From an uncultured Alphaproteobacteria bacterium (GTDB taxonomy: Bacteria; Pseudomonadota; Alphaproteobacteria; HIMB59; GCA-002718135): a DNA stretch of 64,000 nt. Shown here in pieces: positions 30,068 to 40,418 of this stretch. Each line of letters begins with the position of its first letter. Within the stretch, counting starts at the first letter, position 1. The notes beneath the pieces were generated by a model. It was not told the origin of the DNA and ran no database searches. It saw only the letters and a program-made list of their open reading frames with translations. The stretch is taken from assembly GCA_902623545.1 (NCBI GenBank), contig CACNUI010000002.1:62001-126000 (forward strand). Direction: 5' to 3'. Position numbers and translations under genes: made by a program.

Positions 30068-30952
30068 ATGCTGAAAACATTTGAGAATAGAGATGGTTGG
30101 ATCTGGTATGATGGTAAAATCGTGGAATGGAATAATGCAAAAACTCATGTAATTGGACAAGGTTTACATTATGCCAGTGCCGTATTTGAGGGTGAAAGAG
30201 CATACAATGGCAAGATCTTTAAAAGTGAAGAGCATACAAAAAGATTGTTTAAGTCTGCAGAAACAATAGGAATTAAAATTCCATACACTCAAGATGAAAT
30301 CAATAAAGCAAAAAATGAATTAATTACTAAAATGGATTACAAAGAATGTTATGTTAGACCATTTGCCTGGAGAGGTGGTAAACTAATGGGTTTATCAACA
30401 ACAAATTCTGATGTCCATGTTTCAATCGCAGTTTGGGATGACTGGTCTACTTATTATAAAATTGAGGATATGAAACATGGTTTAACTTTAATTACGTCCC
30501 CATGGAAAAGACCTTCACCTGAATCAATACCTTTTGAAGCTAAGGCATCAGGCCCTTATTTAATTTGTACTCTTTCTAAATCATTTGCTGAAGAAAAAGG
30601 TTACAATGAAGCTCTGATGTTAGATTATAGAGGTTATATTGCTGAAGCCACAAGTTCAAATATTTTTTTAATAAAAGACAAAGAAATTCATACACCAATT
30701 CCTGATTGTTTTCTAAATGGTATTACTCGTCAAACAGTTATTGAAATGGTTAAAGAGCAAGGATTCAATTTAATTGAACGCTACATTCAACCTAACGAAT
30801 TAAAAAATTTTGAGGAAGTATTTCTAACAGGAACAGCAGCTGAGATCACACCTGTGAAATCTATAGATAATCTAAATTTTAGAACTGGAGATAATACAAC
30901 AACATTTCAGTTTATGAAAGATTATAAAAAGATTGTGACAGGTGCTAATTAG
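30068..30952 (+). CDS. ilvE: Branched-chain amino acid aminotransferase
   Basis: Class IV PLP aminotransferase (GLHYASAVFEGERAY, EATSSNIFLIKD, LTGTAAEITPV). Confidence 0.92.
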   Translation: MLKTFENRDGWIWYDGKIVEWNNAKTHVIGQGLHYASAVFEGERAYNGKIFKSEEHTKRLFKSAETIGIKIPYTQDEINKAKNELITKMDYKECYVRPFAWRGGKLMGLSTTNSDVHVSIAVWDDWSTYYKIEDMKHGLTLITSPWKRPSPESIPFEAKASGPYLICTLSKSFAEEKGYNEALMLDYRGYIAEATSSNIFLIKDKEIHTPIPDCFLNGITRQTVIEMVKEQGFNLIERYIQPNELKNFEEVFLTGTAAEITPVKSIDNLNFRTGDNTTTFQFMKDYKKIVTGAN

Positions 30953-31361
30953 AATTTTCTAACCATACTGAATCATTGTGGTAAAACTCTTTTTTCCACA
31001 ATGGTGCATCTTTTTTTAAATAATCCATTATAAATTTACTTGCTTCAAAACTATCTTTTCTATGTTCAGATAAACAAACAACTAAAACTATTTTTTCATT
31101 TACTTTCAGCCTACCATATCTATGCAGAATCAAACAATCTACTAATCTCCATTTTTTAAAAGCATTATTTTTTATTTTAGATAATTCTTTCAATGCCATT
31201 TCTTTATAAACATCTAAATCTAAATATTTTACATCTTTATTATTATTAAAATCTCTAACATATCCAATAAAAGTATTCACGGCTCCAACATTTGAATATT
31301 TATCTTTTAAATATTTAATTTCTTTATCAATATTGAAATTTTTTTTTTGTATTTTAATCAT
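30945..31361 (-). CDS. moaE: Molybdopterin synthase catalytic subunit
   Basis: ILHRYGRLKVNEKIVLVVCLSEHRKDSFEA, PLWKKEF. Confidence 0.92.
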   Translation of the reverse strand: MIKIQKKNFNIDKEIKYLKDKYSNVGAVNTFIGYVRDFNNNKDVKYLDLDVYKEMALKELSKIKNNAFKKWRLVDCLILHRYGRLKVNEKIVLVVCLSEHRKDSFEASKFIMDYLKKDAPLWKKEFYHNDSVWLENSN

Positions 31362-31606
31362 TAACCTCCACTTACAGGGGGAAAAATAGCAATTTCATCA
31401 TTTTGATTTAAATTATGATTTTCTGAAACGTATTCCATATTTATTGCAAATCTAAGAATATCTTTAGATAAATGTTTTTGTAAATCTGGATAAATTTTAG
31501 TTAAATATTTTTTTAGATCATTAATATCTTTAGGAAAATCATTATTAATTGTGTCGTATTCTTTGTTAGTTATATCCTTAATCCAAGCAAAGTATTTAAT
31601 TATCAT
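31361..31606 (-). CDS. moaD: Molybdopterin converting factor small subunit
   Basis: Ubiquitin-like, terminal DEIAIFPPVSGG. Confidence 0.92.
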   Translation of the reverse strand: MIIKYFAWIKDITNKEYDTINNDFPKDINDLKKYLTKIYPDLQKHLSKDILRFAINMEYVSENHNLNQNDEIAIFPPVSGG

Positions 31607-31607
31607 A

Positions 31608-32150
31608 TTAAAAATGTTTTATTGAGCCTTTCACATAATCGTATGCTGTGTATAAAGTCAAAATACCTGCAAACCATAAACAAATTTTTCCCAAATATAT
31701 AATTATAATTAAATTAGTTAAACTTTCTGAAAGTATCAGTAATGCCAAAGCACATAATTGAAATAAAGTTTTCAATTTTGCAACATTTGTAACCGGTATA
31801 CTAATCTTTATACCTGCCAAATACTCTCTCAAACCCGATACAGTTATTTCCCTAAGTAATATAATTAATGCAGGAATAGTTTCCCAATCAGCAATTACAC
31901 CTTTGGATGTTAAAATAAGAATTACAGCTGCGACAAGTAGTTTATCAGCAATAGGATCTAAAAAAGTCCCAAAATTAGTTATCTCATTTCTTATTCTTGC
32001 AAAATAGCCATCAAAATAGTCAGTAATACTAGCGAGACAAAATAAAAAAAATGCAGTCCATCCAAAAAATGGATCTTTTAAATATATACATACTACAATT
32101 ACTGGAATAACTATTATTCTAATCAGAGTTAAAATATTTGACAAGTTCAT
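31608..32150 (-). CDS. pgsA: CDP-diacylglycerol-glycerol-3-phosphate 3-phosphatidyltransferase
   Basis: CDP-alcohol phosphatidyltransferase signature DYFDGYFARIRNEITNFGTFLDPIADK. Confidence 0.95.
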   Translation of the reverse strand: MNLSNILTLIRIIVIPVIVVCIYLKDPFFGWTAFFLFCLASITDYFDGYFARIRNEITNFGTFLDPIADKLLVAAVILILTSKGVIADWETIPALIILLREITVSGLREYLAGIKISIPVTNVAKLKTLFQLCALALLILSESLTNLIIIIYLGKICLWFAGILTLYTAYDYVKGSIKHF

Positions 32151-32179
32151 TTTATGTCTAACTCTAAATTAAGAAATTT

Positions 32180-34012
32180 TTAAACGCCATGAAAATATTG
32201 ATAAATTTGTTCAAGAATATTTTCAGGAATTGATTTGATTTTCTTTAATTCCTCAAGACTTGCAAGTTTCATGCTTTCAATTGAGCCAAAGTGTCTTTTT
32301 AATATTTTTTTTCTCTCAGGTCCAACACCCTTAAGATCGTCAAAAACTGATCTTATACTCATTTTGGCTCTTTTATTTCTATGAGTTGTAATAGCAAATC
32401 TGTGAACTTCGTCTCTAATGTTTTGTAAAAAATGAAGAAGAGTATTATTTTCGTTTAATCTGTGAGTCAGTTTTTCATGAATTAAAATCTCTCTACCTGA
32501 ATCTCTTTCTACTCCTTTCGCCATTGAAATAATAGGAATGTTTATTTTAAGATCATTTAATACACTTTTTGCTGCGTTATACTGACCTTTACCTCCATCT
32601 ATTAAAAGCAAATCAGGGAGATCAATTTGATCTCTAAATTTGGTGTTACTAAATCTTCTTATCAGCATTTCTTTCATCATATAGTAATCGTCTACTTTAT
32701 TTTTATTATTCGCAATATTAAACTTTATATTAAACTTTCTATAATTAGATTTAATAAAACCATTATTGTTATAAGCTATCATGACTCCAACTGGAAACTT
32801 CCCAAAGGTATGACTATTATCAAATGCTTCAATTTTATTTATATCCACCTTAATCTGAAATATATTAGTTATTTCTTTTGTAAAGTTATCAAATGACTTC
32901 AGTTTATTTAGTTTTAAATCTAAATTGATACGAGAATTCTTTTCTGCAAATTTTAATAGGTTTTTTTTAGGTCCTTTCAATGGCTTAAGTATTTTAGTAT
33001 GTTCAAAATTTTTTCCAAGAATAGAGAAATTATTACTTTTTTTTATATCTGTATTTGTAATTATTGTTTTAGGTATTTCTTTTTCAGCATAGAATATATT
33101 CAGAAACCCTAACATTATTTCTTCTACTTCAGCTAAATGATCGTGATCAGGAAAAAAGGCTTTTCCACCATAAGATGTATTATTACGAAAAAAGCTACCG
33201 TATATACATGTTTTGCCCTCTTGAGTACTAATAGCAAATACGTCAGCATTTTTAATATCTCTAATTTTAATAGAGTTATTTTGTGCAATGTGTTTTAGTG
33301 CTTTTAATCTATCTCTTAAAGACGCTGCTAATTCAAAGTTTTTTTCTTTTGAAGCCTTATACATTTGATTAGAGAAATCTCTTTGTATTTTTTCTGATTT
33401 TCCACTACTTAAAAAATCATCAGCTGACTCAATTAGTTTTGAATATTCTCTTTTTGTTATTTTTCCTCCACATGGGCCAGAACATCTTTTTAGATAAAAA
33501 TTAAAACATAATTTATTACCCGCTGCAACTTCCTTATCAGTACACGATCTAAGTAAAAATATTCTTTGTATAGTATTTATTGTCCTATTTACTGCATCTG
33601 GACTTGCAAAAGGACCATAATATCTTCCTGATTTATTTTTGGCCCCTCTATGTTTTTCAATTCTTGGAAAGTCATGATTTGATGAAATAAATATATATGG
33701 AAATGATTTATCATCTCTTAGTAAAACATTAAATCTAGGTTTATGTTTTTTTATTAAATTGCATTCTAATATTATTGCTTCTAGTTCAGTATTAGTTACA
33801 AAAAAATTCATAGATTTTGTCAGACTTACCATTCTTTGAATTCTTCTTGTAAGATTATTAATTGATAAATAATTTTTTACCCTATTTGATAAATTTTTTG
33901 CCTTTCCAATATAAAGTATATTCCCTTTATCATCTTCCATTTGATAGACACCAGGTTGAGTTGGTAAGGTTTTTGAGGTAGCTCTTATTATTTCTTGTCC
34001 TTGAAGCGTCAT
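32180..34012 (-). CDS. uvrC: Excinuclease ABC subunit C
   Basis: GIY-YIG domain (GVYQMEDDKGNILYIGKAKNL), UVR region, HhH C-terminus. Confidence 0.97.
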   Translation of the reverse strand: MTLQGQEIIRATSKTLPTQPGVYQMEDDKGNILYIGKAKNLSNRVKNYLSINNLTRRIQRMVSLTKSMNFFVTNTELEAIILECNLIKKHKPRFNVLLRDDKSFPYIFISSNHDFPRIEKHRGAKNKSGRYYGPFASPDAVNRTINTIQRIFLLRSCTDKEVAAGNKLCFNFYLKRCSGPCGGKITKREYSKLIESADDFLSSGKSEKIQRDFSNQMYKASKEKNFELAASLRDRLKALKHIAQNNSIKIRDIKNADVFAISTQEGKTCIYGSFFRNNTSYGGKAFFPDHDHLAEVEEIMLGFLNIFYAEKEIPKTIITNTDIKKSNNFSILGKNFEHTKILKPLKGPKKNLLKFAEKNSRINLDLKLNKLKSFDNFTKEITNIFQIKVDINKIEAFDNSHTFGKFPVGVMIAYNNNGFIKSNYRKFNIKFNIANNKNKVDDYYMMKEMLIRRFSNTKFRDQIDLPDLLLIDGGKGQYNAAKSVLNDLKINIPIISMAKGVERDSGREILIHEKLTHRLNENNTLLHFLQNIRDEVHRFAITTHRNKRAKMSIRSVFDDLKGVGPERKKILKRHFGSIESMKLASLEELKKIKSIPENILEQIYQYFHGV

Positions 34013-34146
34013 TTTAACAGTCGTAAAGAAGTCAATAATTCTTTAAATAGATTTTTATATAACAATCGATTCATATTATTGAAATTATTATAGTTCATTT
34101 ATTGTTTAATTTAATATAGGGATATTTAGAAATAAAGGGAGTATAT

Positions 34147-35916
34147 ATGGCTAAAATGACAACAGAGGAAGCTTTTGTAAAAGTTTTACAAAAACATGGA
34201 ATACAACATGCCTTTGGCATTATTGGATCTGCTTTTATGCCAATTTCAGATTTGTTTCCTAAAGCTGGTATTACATTCTGGGATGTAGCGCATGAGTCTA
34301 ATGGTGGAATTATGGCTGACGGATATACTAGATCTACTGGAAAAATTGCAATGTGTATAGCCCAAAATGGTCCTGGCATAACAGGTTTAGTTACTCCTAT
34401 TAAAACAGCTTATTGGAATCACACACCAATGCTTCTTGTTACTCCACAAGCAGCAAACAAAACTATGGGACAAGGTGGTTTTCAAGAAGTTGAGCAAATG
34501 AATTTATTTAAAGATATGGTATGTTATCAAGAAGAAGTTAGAGATCCCTCAAGAGTTGCAGAAGTATTAAATAGAGTTATTTCTAAAGCTATAAAAGGCT
34601 CTGCACCAGCACAATTAAATATACCTAGGGATTTTTGGACACAAGTAGTTGACATTGAACTACCACCAATAATAAACTTTGAAAGACCTTCGGGAGGAGC
34701 AGAGGCTATAAAAAAAGCTGCTGATTTATTATCTAATGCAAAATTTCCAGTTATTTTATCTGGAGCAGGAGTTATTTTAGCTGATGCAATTGATGATTGT
34801 AAAAATCTTGCTGAAAAATTAAGTGCGCCTGTCGCATGCGGGTATCAACACAATGATAGTTTTCCAGGCAAGCATCCTCTTGCAGTTGGACCACTAGGTT
34901 ATAATGGTTCAAAAGCCGCAATGGAGATTATTTCTAAAGCTGATGTTGTTCTTGCGCTAGGAACCAGATTGAATCCTTTTTCTACCCTTCCAGGCTATGG
35001 AATTGATTATTGGCCAAAAAATGCTGAAGTAATACAAGTTGATATTAATTCTGATCGAATTGGTCTCACAAAAAAAATAAGTGTAGGTATTTGTGGGGAT
35101 GCAAAATTAGTTTCAAAACAAATATTAGAACACCTTTCTTCTAAAGCAGGAAATGCAAATAGAAAAGAGAGAGAAGAGCTAATTCATCAAATAAAATCAT
35201 CCTGGTTACAAACTTTAACTGGCCTTGATCATGAAGAAGATGATCCAGGCACATCATGGAATAAAGATTCAAGAGATAGGGAGCCTGAAAAAATGTCTCC
35301 TAGAATGGCATGGAGAGCTATACAGGCAGGACTGCCAGAAGATGCTATAATATCAAGTGATATAGGAAACAATTGTGCAATAGGAAATGCTTACCCTACT
35401 TTTGAGAATGGAAGAAAGTATTTAGCACCTGGTTTATTCGGACCATGTGGATATGGCTTTCCTTCTGTTATTGGTGCAAAAATTGGATGCCCTAATACAC
35501 CAGTAGTAGGTTTTGCTGGAGATGGAGCTTTTGGAATAAGTATGAGTGAAATGACTTCCTGTAATAGAGATGGGTGGCCAAATATCACAATGATTATTTT
35601 TAGAAACTATCAATGGGGGGCAGAAAAAAGAAATACAACGCTATGGTATAATAATAATTTTGTAGGGACTGAACTGGATCCCAAACTAAGCTATGCAAAG
35701 ATAGCTGATGCTTGTGGCTTTAAAGGAATAAGAGTTAATACACAGGAAGAATTAACTGAAGCTTTAAAACTTTCATGTAAAGAGCAAATGGAAGGAACTA
35801 CAACTTTTATAGAAGTTATGCTCAACCAAGAGCTTGGAGAACCATTTAGAAGAGATGCTATGAAAGCTCCTGTTGAGGTTGCCGGTATAGATCCTAAAGA
35901 TACTGTTATTCAATAA
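34147..35916 (+). CDS. xsc: Sulfoacetaldehyde acetyltransferase
   Basis: ThDP-dependent enzyme of Xsc type (MTTEEAFVKVLQKHGIQHAFGIIGSAFMPISDLFPKAGI..; GFAGDGAFGISMSEM); full-length 589 aa. Confidence 0.9.
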   Translation: MAKMTTEEAFVKVLQKHGIQHAFGIIGSAFMPISDLFPKAGITFWDVAHESNGGIMADGYTRSTGKIAMCIAQNGPGITGLVTPIKTAYWNHTPMLLVTPQAANKTMGQGGFQEVEQMNLFKDMVCYQEEVRDPSRVAEVLNRVISKAIKGSAPAQLNIPRDFWTQVVDIELPPIINFERPSGGAEAIKKAADLLSNAKFPVILSGAGVILADAIDDCKNLAEKLSAPVACGYQHNDSFPGKHPLAVGPLGYNGSKAAMEIISKADVVLALGTRLNPFSTLPGYGIDYWPKNAEVIQVDINSDRIGLTKKISVGICGDAKLVSKQILEHLSSKAGNANRKEREELIHQIKSSWLQTLTGLDHEEDDPGTSWNKDSRDREPEKMSPRMAWRAIQAGLPEDAIISSDIGNNCAIGNAYPTFENGRKYLAPGLFGPCGYGFPSVIGAKIGCPNTPVVGFAGDGAFGISMSEMTSCNRDGWPNITMIIFRNYQWGAEKRNTTLWYNNNFVGTELDPKLSYAKIADACGFKGIRVNTQEELTEALKLSCKEQMEGTTTFIEVMLNQELGEPFRRDAMKAPVEVAGIDPKDTVIQ

Positions 35917-35923
35917 TTCATTA

Positions 35924-36835
35924 GTGGATCTTTTATATTTAATCATAGGCTTGTTGCTATTAGTTGCTGGGGCTGAAATAGTTATTAGAGGCTCAGTAAG
36001 TTTTGGAAAAAAATTAAATATTTCACTGTTTGCAATTGGTGTTGTCATCGTTGCTGGTGGCACTTCATTGCCTGAATTAGCTAGTAGTATTAATGCTGTT
36101 ATAAATAATCATGCTGATCTAGCGGTTGGAGCAGTAGTTGGAAGTAATATAGCAAATTTAATATTAGTTATGGCAGCTACTACTGTAATACTCCCAATAA
36201 TTAACATTACTAAAAATCAAATTAATCAAGCGTGGATAAACATAGGTCTTGGAATCGCTTTGATACTTATGAGCTTTTTATATTTTAATTATATATTTGG
36301 AATTGTTTCAATGATTTTGTTAATTTTAATTATGTATCTACAATTTAAAAAAGGTTCATTAGATTTAGAAGAAATAGATAAAAATGAATATTCAACTCTT
36401 TTATCTATATTTTTAATAGTCCTTGGAATTATATTTTTAATATATGGATCTGAGCTATTTGTAAATTCAGCAATTGGCATTGCAAATTATTACAATATTT
36501 CAGAAGCTGTAATTGGATTATCAATCATAGCTTTTGGAACATCATTACCAGAATTAGTAGTAGGGATAATTTCAGCATTAAAGAGAAAAGTTGATTTTGC
36601 TCTTGGTAATATTTTAGGTTCAAATATTTATAATGTGCTTGGTGTTTTAGGTATTAGTTCTTTTTTTGGAACATTTTCAACGCCAGAAATTATAGCTAAG
36701 CAAGATTTATTCTTCATGCTTTTAATTACCTTTATAATTTTAGGTTTTATGTTCTTTTCCAAAAAAATAGGAAGAATTTATGGTAGTATAGGTTTAATAT
36801 TATACGCATGTTATATGTATTTTATTTTTATTTAA
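35924..36835 (+). CDS. Calcium/sodium antiporter family (CaCA) membrane protein; GTG start
   Basis: Two alpha-repeats with GGTSLPELASSINAV and FGTSLPELVVGIISA. Confidence 0.88.
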   Translation: MDLLYLIIGLLLLVAGAEIVIRGSVSFGKKLNISLFAIGVVIVAGGTSLPELASSINAVINNHADLAVGAVVGSNIANLILVMAATTVILPIINITKNQINQAWINIGLGIALILMSFLYFNYIFGIVSMILLILIMYLQFKKGSLDLEEIDKNEYSTLLSIFLIVLGIIFLIYGSELFVNSAIGIANYYNISEAVIGLSIIAFGTSLPELVVGIISALKRKVDFALGNILGSNIYNVLGVLGISSFFGTFSTPEIIAKQDLFFMLLITFIILGFMFFSKKIGRIYGSIGLILYACYMYFIFI

Positions 36836-36842
36836 TTGTAGA

Positions 36843-37646
36843 ATGATATTTAATCATGAAAAAAATATTTTAGAACTCTTAAATATTGCAATAGATGCAG
36901 GAAAAGAAATACTTAATATTTATAATAATGAAATTATTGTTAATTCTAAAGAAGATAAATCACCAATTACTCAAGCAGATATAAATTCTAACGATATAAT
37001 AGTTAACAGATTAAAAAAACTTGAGTCTAATATTCCAATTTTAACTGAAGAAAGTGTTGTTGAATGGAAAAACAGAAAAGATTGGATTAAGTATTGGCTT
37101 ATAGATCCTCTAGATGGAACAAAAGAATTTATAAATAGAAATGGAGAGTTTACAGTTAATATTTCATTCATTGAAAATAACTATCCAATTTTTGGCATAA
37201 TTTATTCTCCTGTAAAATCTTTATTATACTATGCACTTAAAAATAATGGCTGTTATAAATTAAAAACTAATTCAAATTTAACTACCTTAAAAAATTTTAA
37301 CAAAATAAATATACACAAAGAGAAAAACATAACTACGAAGGTTATTGGTAGTCGATCGCATTCAAGTAAAGAATTTCTGAATTGGGTTAAAAAAAAATTT
37401 ACAAATTTTGAACTAATCACAATCGGTAGTTCTCTTAAGTTTTGTATTCTTGCTGAAGGAAAGGCTGATATTTATCCAAGATTTGGACCAACTTCCGAAT
37501 GGGATATAGCTGCTGGTCATATTATTTTAGAAGAAGCAGGAGGAAAATTGAAAACAATAGATAATAAAGATATTTTATACAATACTAAAGATGATATTTT
37601 AAATCCTCATTTTATAGCTTATGGTAATTTATCAAAAGTAGATTAG
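36843..37646 (+). CDS. cysQ: 3'(2'),5'-bisphosphate nucleotidase
   Basis: Inositol monophosphatase-fold: [44 protein letters not shown]. Confidence 0.92.
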   Translation: MIFNHEKNILELLNIAIDAGKEILNIYNNEIIVNSKEDKSPITQADINSNDIIVNRLKKLESNIPILTEESVVEWKNRKDWIKYWLIDPLDGTKEFINRNGEFTVNISFIENNYPIFGIIYSPVKSLLYYALKNNGCYKLKTNSNLTTLKNFNKINIHKEKNITTKVIGSRSHSSKEFLNWVKKKFTNFELITIGSSLKFCILAEGKADIYPRFGPTSEWDIAAGHIILEEAGGKLKTIDNKDILYNTKDDILNPHFIAYGNLSKVD

Positions 37647-37647
37647 C

Positions 37648-38547
37648 ATGAAATTATCCCATATTGAAAAACTAGAATCTGAAAGCATTCATATTATAAG
37701 AGAAGTTGTAGCTGAATTTGAAAATCCTGTAATGCTTTATTCGATTGGAAAAGATTCATCAGTAATGCTTCACTTAGCTCAAAAAGCTTTTGCTCCAAAT
37801 AAAATTCCATTTAAATTAATGCACATAGATACAACTTGGAAATTTAAAGAAATGATTTTTTTCAGAGAAGAAACTGCAAAAAATTATAATTTAGATTTAT
37901 TAGTGCATATTAATGAAGAAGGAGTACGTGACAAAATAAGTCCTATTACTCATGGCTCTAAAATACATACAGATATAATGAAAACACAAGCTTTAAAACA
38001 AGCACTAGATAAATATCGATTTGATGCTGCATTTGGAGGTGCCAGAAGAGATGAAGAAAAATCACGCTCAAAAGAGAGAATTTTTTCATTTCGAGATAAA
38101 AGCCATCGTTGGGATCCTAAAAATCAAAAACCAGAGCTTTGGAATCTATTTAATACCAAAATTAATAAAGATGAAAGTGTTAGGGTATTCCCATTGTCTA
38201 ACTGGACTGAAATTGATGTATGGCAATATATTTTTCAAGAAAAGATACCGATTGTACCGCTGTATTTTGCTAAAATAAGACCAATAATTAAACGTAATAA
38301 TATGTTGATCATGGTTGATGATGATCGATTAGAATTAAAACAAAATGAAAAAATAGAGCAAATACAGGTCAGATTTAGAACTTTAGGTTGTTATCCACTA
38401 ACAGCTGCTGTTGAGTCCTCAGCATCAAGTGTGGAAGAAATTTTAATTGAACTTTTAGAAACTAAACACTCAGAAAGACAAGGAAGACTAATAGATAATG
38501 ATCAAATCGGTTCAATGGAGAGAAAAAAACAAGAGGGATATTTTTAA
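37648..38547 (+). CDS. cysD: Sulfate adenylyltransferase subunit 2
   Basis: [34 protein letters not shown]. Confidence 0.96.
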   Translation: MKLSHIEKLESESIHIIREVVAEFENPVMLYSIGKDSSVMLHLAQKAFAPNKIPFKLMHIDTTWKFKEMIFFREETAKNYNLDLLVHINEEGVRDKISPITHGSKIHTDIMKTQALKQALDKYRFDAAFGGARRDEEKSRSKERIFSFRDKSHRWDPKNQKPELWNLFNTKINKDESVRVFPLSNWTEIDVWQYIFQEKIPIVPLYFAKIRPIIKRNNMLIMVDDDRLELKQNEKIEQIQVRFRTLGCYPLTAAVESSASSVEEILIELLETKHSERQGRLIDNDQIGSMERKKQEGYF

Positions 38548-40418
38548 TGGATTTAGAAACCTTTTTTAAAAATCAAAATGAAAAAAAACAGTTAAAAATC
38601 TTAACTTGTGGTTCTGTTGATGATGGTAAGTCAACTTTACTTGGTAGACTTATGTATGATTCTAAAAATATTTATAGTGATCAACTAAGTCAAACACAGA
38701 CTGAAAGTGAAAAGTATGGAACACAAGGAAAAAAAATTGATCTGGCATTATTAATTGATGGCCTTCAAGCTGAAAGAGAACAAGGAATAACAATAGATGT
38801 AGCATACCGTTATTTTGAGACTGAAAATTGTAAGTTCATCGTTGCAGACACCCCTGGTCATGAGGAGTACACAAGAAACATGGCAACTGGAGCTTCAAAT
38901 TCTGATATAGGTATAATATTGGTAGATGCTACAAAGGGAATTTTAGATCAAACAAAAAGACACACTTTTATATTATCACTTCTTGGAATTGAAAATATAA
39001 TTGTGGCAATTAACAAGATGGATCTAATTGATTATGACGAAAAAATATTCCAAGAAATAAAACAATCCTTTAAATTAACTTCAAGTCAATTTGATTTTAA
39101 GACAGAAGAATTTATTCCAATTTCTGCTCTCAAAGGTGACAACGTATTTATAAAAAATAAAAATATAGATTGGTATAAAGGTAAAACATTAATTGAAGAA
39201 CTTGAACAGATAAGTTTATTCAATTATGAAGAAGATTTTTTTTCTTTACCTGTTCAATGGGTAAATAGGTTAAGTTCCAATTTTAGAGGTTATAGCGGTA
39301 CAATTTCATCTGGTAAAATTAAAGTAGATGATGAAGTTCAAGTTTTACCAAGTAAAGAAAAGAATAAAATAAAAAAAATAATAACACCTAGTGGGGAAAA
39401 AGACATTGCAGTAAAAGATCAAGCTGTAACCTTGACTTTTGATAAAGAAATAGATGTTTCAAGGGGTAATTTAATATGTTCAAATGAAAAACATAATTAC
39501 TTTTCTGCTGATCAATTTGCCTCTCACATTATTTGGATGAATAAGGAAAAAATGCTACCTGAAAGAAATTATATTTTTAGATTTATAAATTCTCAAATAG
39601 TTGGTAAAATTACTGACCTCGTTCATAAAATAAATATTAATACTTTTGATAAAATTGCCTCCAAGTCATTAGGCTTAAATGAAATTGGTTATTGCAAGGT
39701 TGCATTAAATAAAAATACAATTTTTAATTCTTATAAAAATAATAAGAGGCTTGGAAGTTTTGTAATAATTGATCAATTTACCAATCAAACCTTAGCAGCA
39801 GGGGTTATTGATCATGAACTAAGAAGAGCTTCAAACATTTCATGGCAAGATATGTCTATAAATAAAAATCTGAGATCTTCTATTAATGGACAGAAACCTT
39901 GTATATTATGGTTTACTGGACTCTCAGGATCGGGCAAATCTACTATAGCAAATATAATTGAACAAAAATTACATAATCTAAGTAAACATACATATTTGTT
40001 AGATGGTGATAATGTGAGACACGGACTTAATAAAGATCTCGGTTTTACTGATTCTGATCGTGTGGAAAATATTCGACGTATTTCTGAAGTTTCTAAATTA
40101 ATGATTGATGCTGGATTAATTACAATTGTATCTTTTATCTCACCATTTAAATCTGAGAGGAAAATGGCACGTGAATTGGTAGAAGAAAATGAGTTTATTG
40201 AAATTTTTGTTGATACACCAATTGATGAATGTGAAAAAAGAGATCCTAAAGGATTATATAAAAAAGCCAGATCAGGACAATTAAAAAATTTTACTGGAAT
40301 TGACTCAAAATATGAAATACCTGATAAACCTGAAATTATTTTAAAAACAGAAACTAAAAATGCTGAAGATTTAGCTGATCAAGTTTTACAATATTTAAAA
40401 AACAATAATAAAATCTAA
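38547..40418 (+). CDS. cysNC: Bifunctional sulfate adenylyltransferase subunit 1 / APS kinase
   Basis: CysN GTPase (GSVDDGKSTLLGRL, DTPGHEEY) fused to APS kinase (FTGLSGSGKSTIANI, DGDNVRHGLNKDLGF). Confidence 0.96.
   Translation: MDLETFFKNQNEKKQLKILTCGSVDDGKSTLLGRLMYDSKNIYSDQLSQTQTESEKYGTQGKKIDLALLIDGLQAEREQGITIDVAYRYFETENCKFIVADTPGHEEYTRNMATGASNSDIGIILVDATKGILDQTKRHTFILSLLGIENIIVAINKMDLIDYDEKIFQEIKQSFKLTSSQFDFKTEEFIPISALKGDNVFIKNKNIDWYKGKTLIEELEQISLFNYEEDFFSLPVQWVNRLSSNFRGYSGTISSGKIKVDDEVQVLPSKEKNKIKKIITPSGEKDIAVKDQAVTLTFDKEIDVSRGNLICSNEKHNYFSADQFASHIIWMNKEKMLPERNYIFRFINSQIVGKITDLVHKININTFDKIASKSLGLNEIGYCKVALNKNTIFNSYKNNKRLGSFVIIDQFTNQTLAAGVIDHELRRASNISWQDMSINKNLRSSINGQKPCILWFTGLSGSGKSTIANIIEQKLHNLSKHTYLLDGDNVRHGLNKDLGFTDSDRVENIRRISEVSKLMIDAGLITIVSFISPFKSERKMARELVEENEFIEIFVDTPIDECEKRDPKGLYKKARSGQLKNFTGIDSKYEIPDKPEIILKTETKNAEDLADQVLQYLKNNNKI

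Noticed and set aside
35773-36063. Minus-strand 96-aa ORF across xsc/CaCA junction
   Set aside because: Overlaps two well-supported CDS on the opposite strand.
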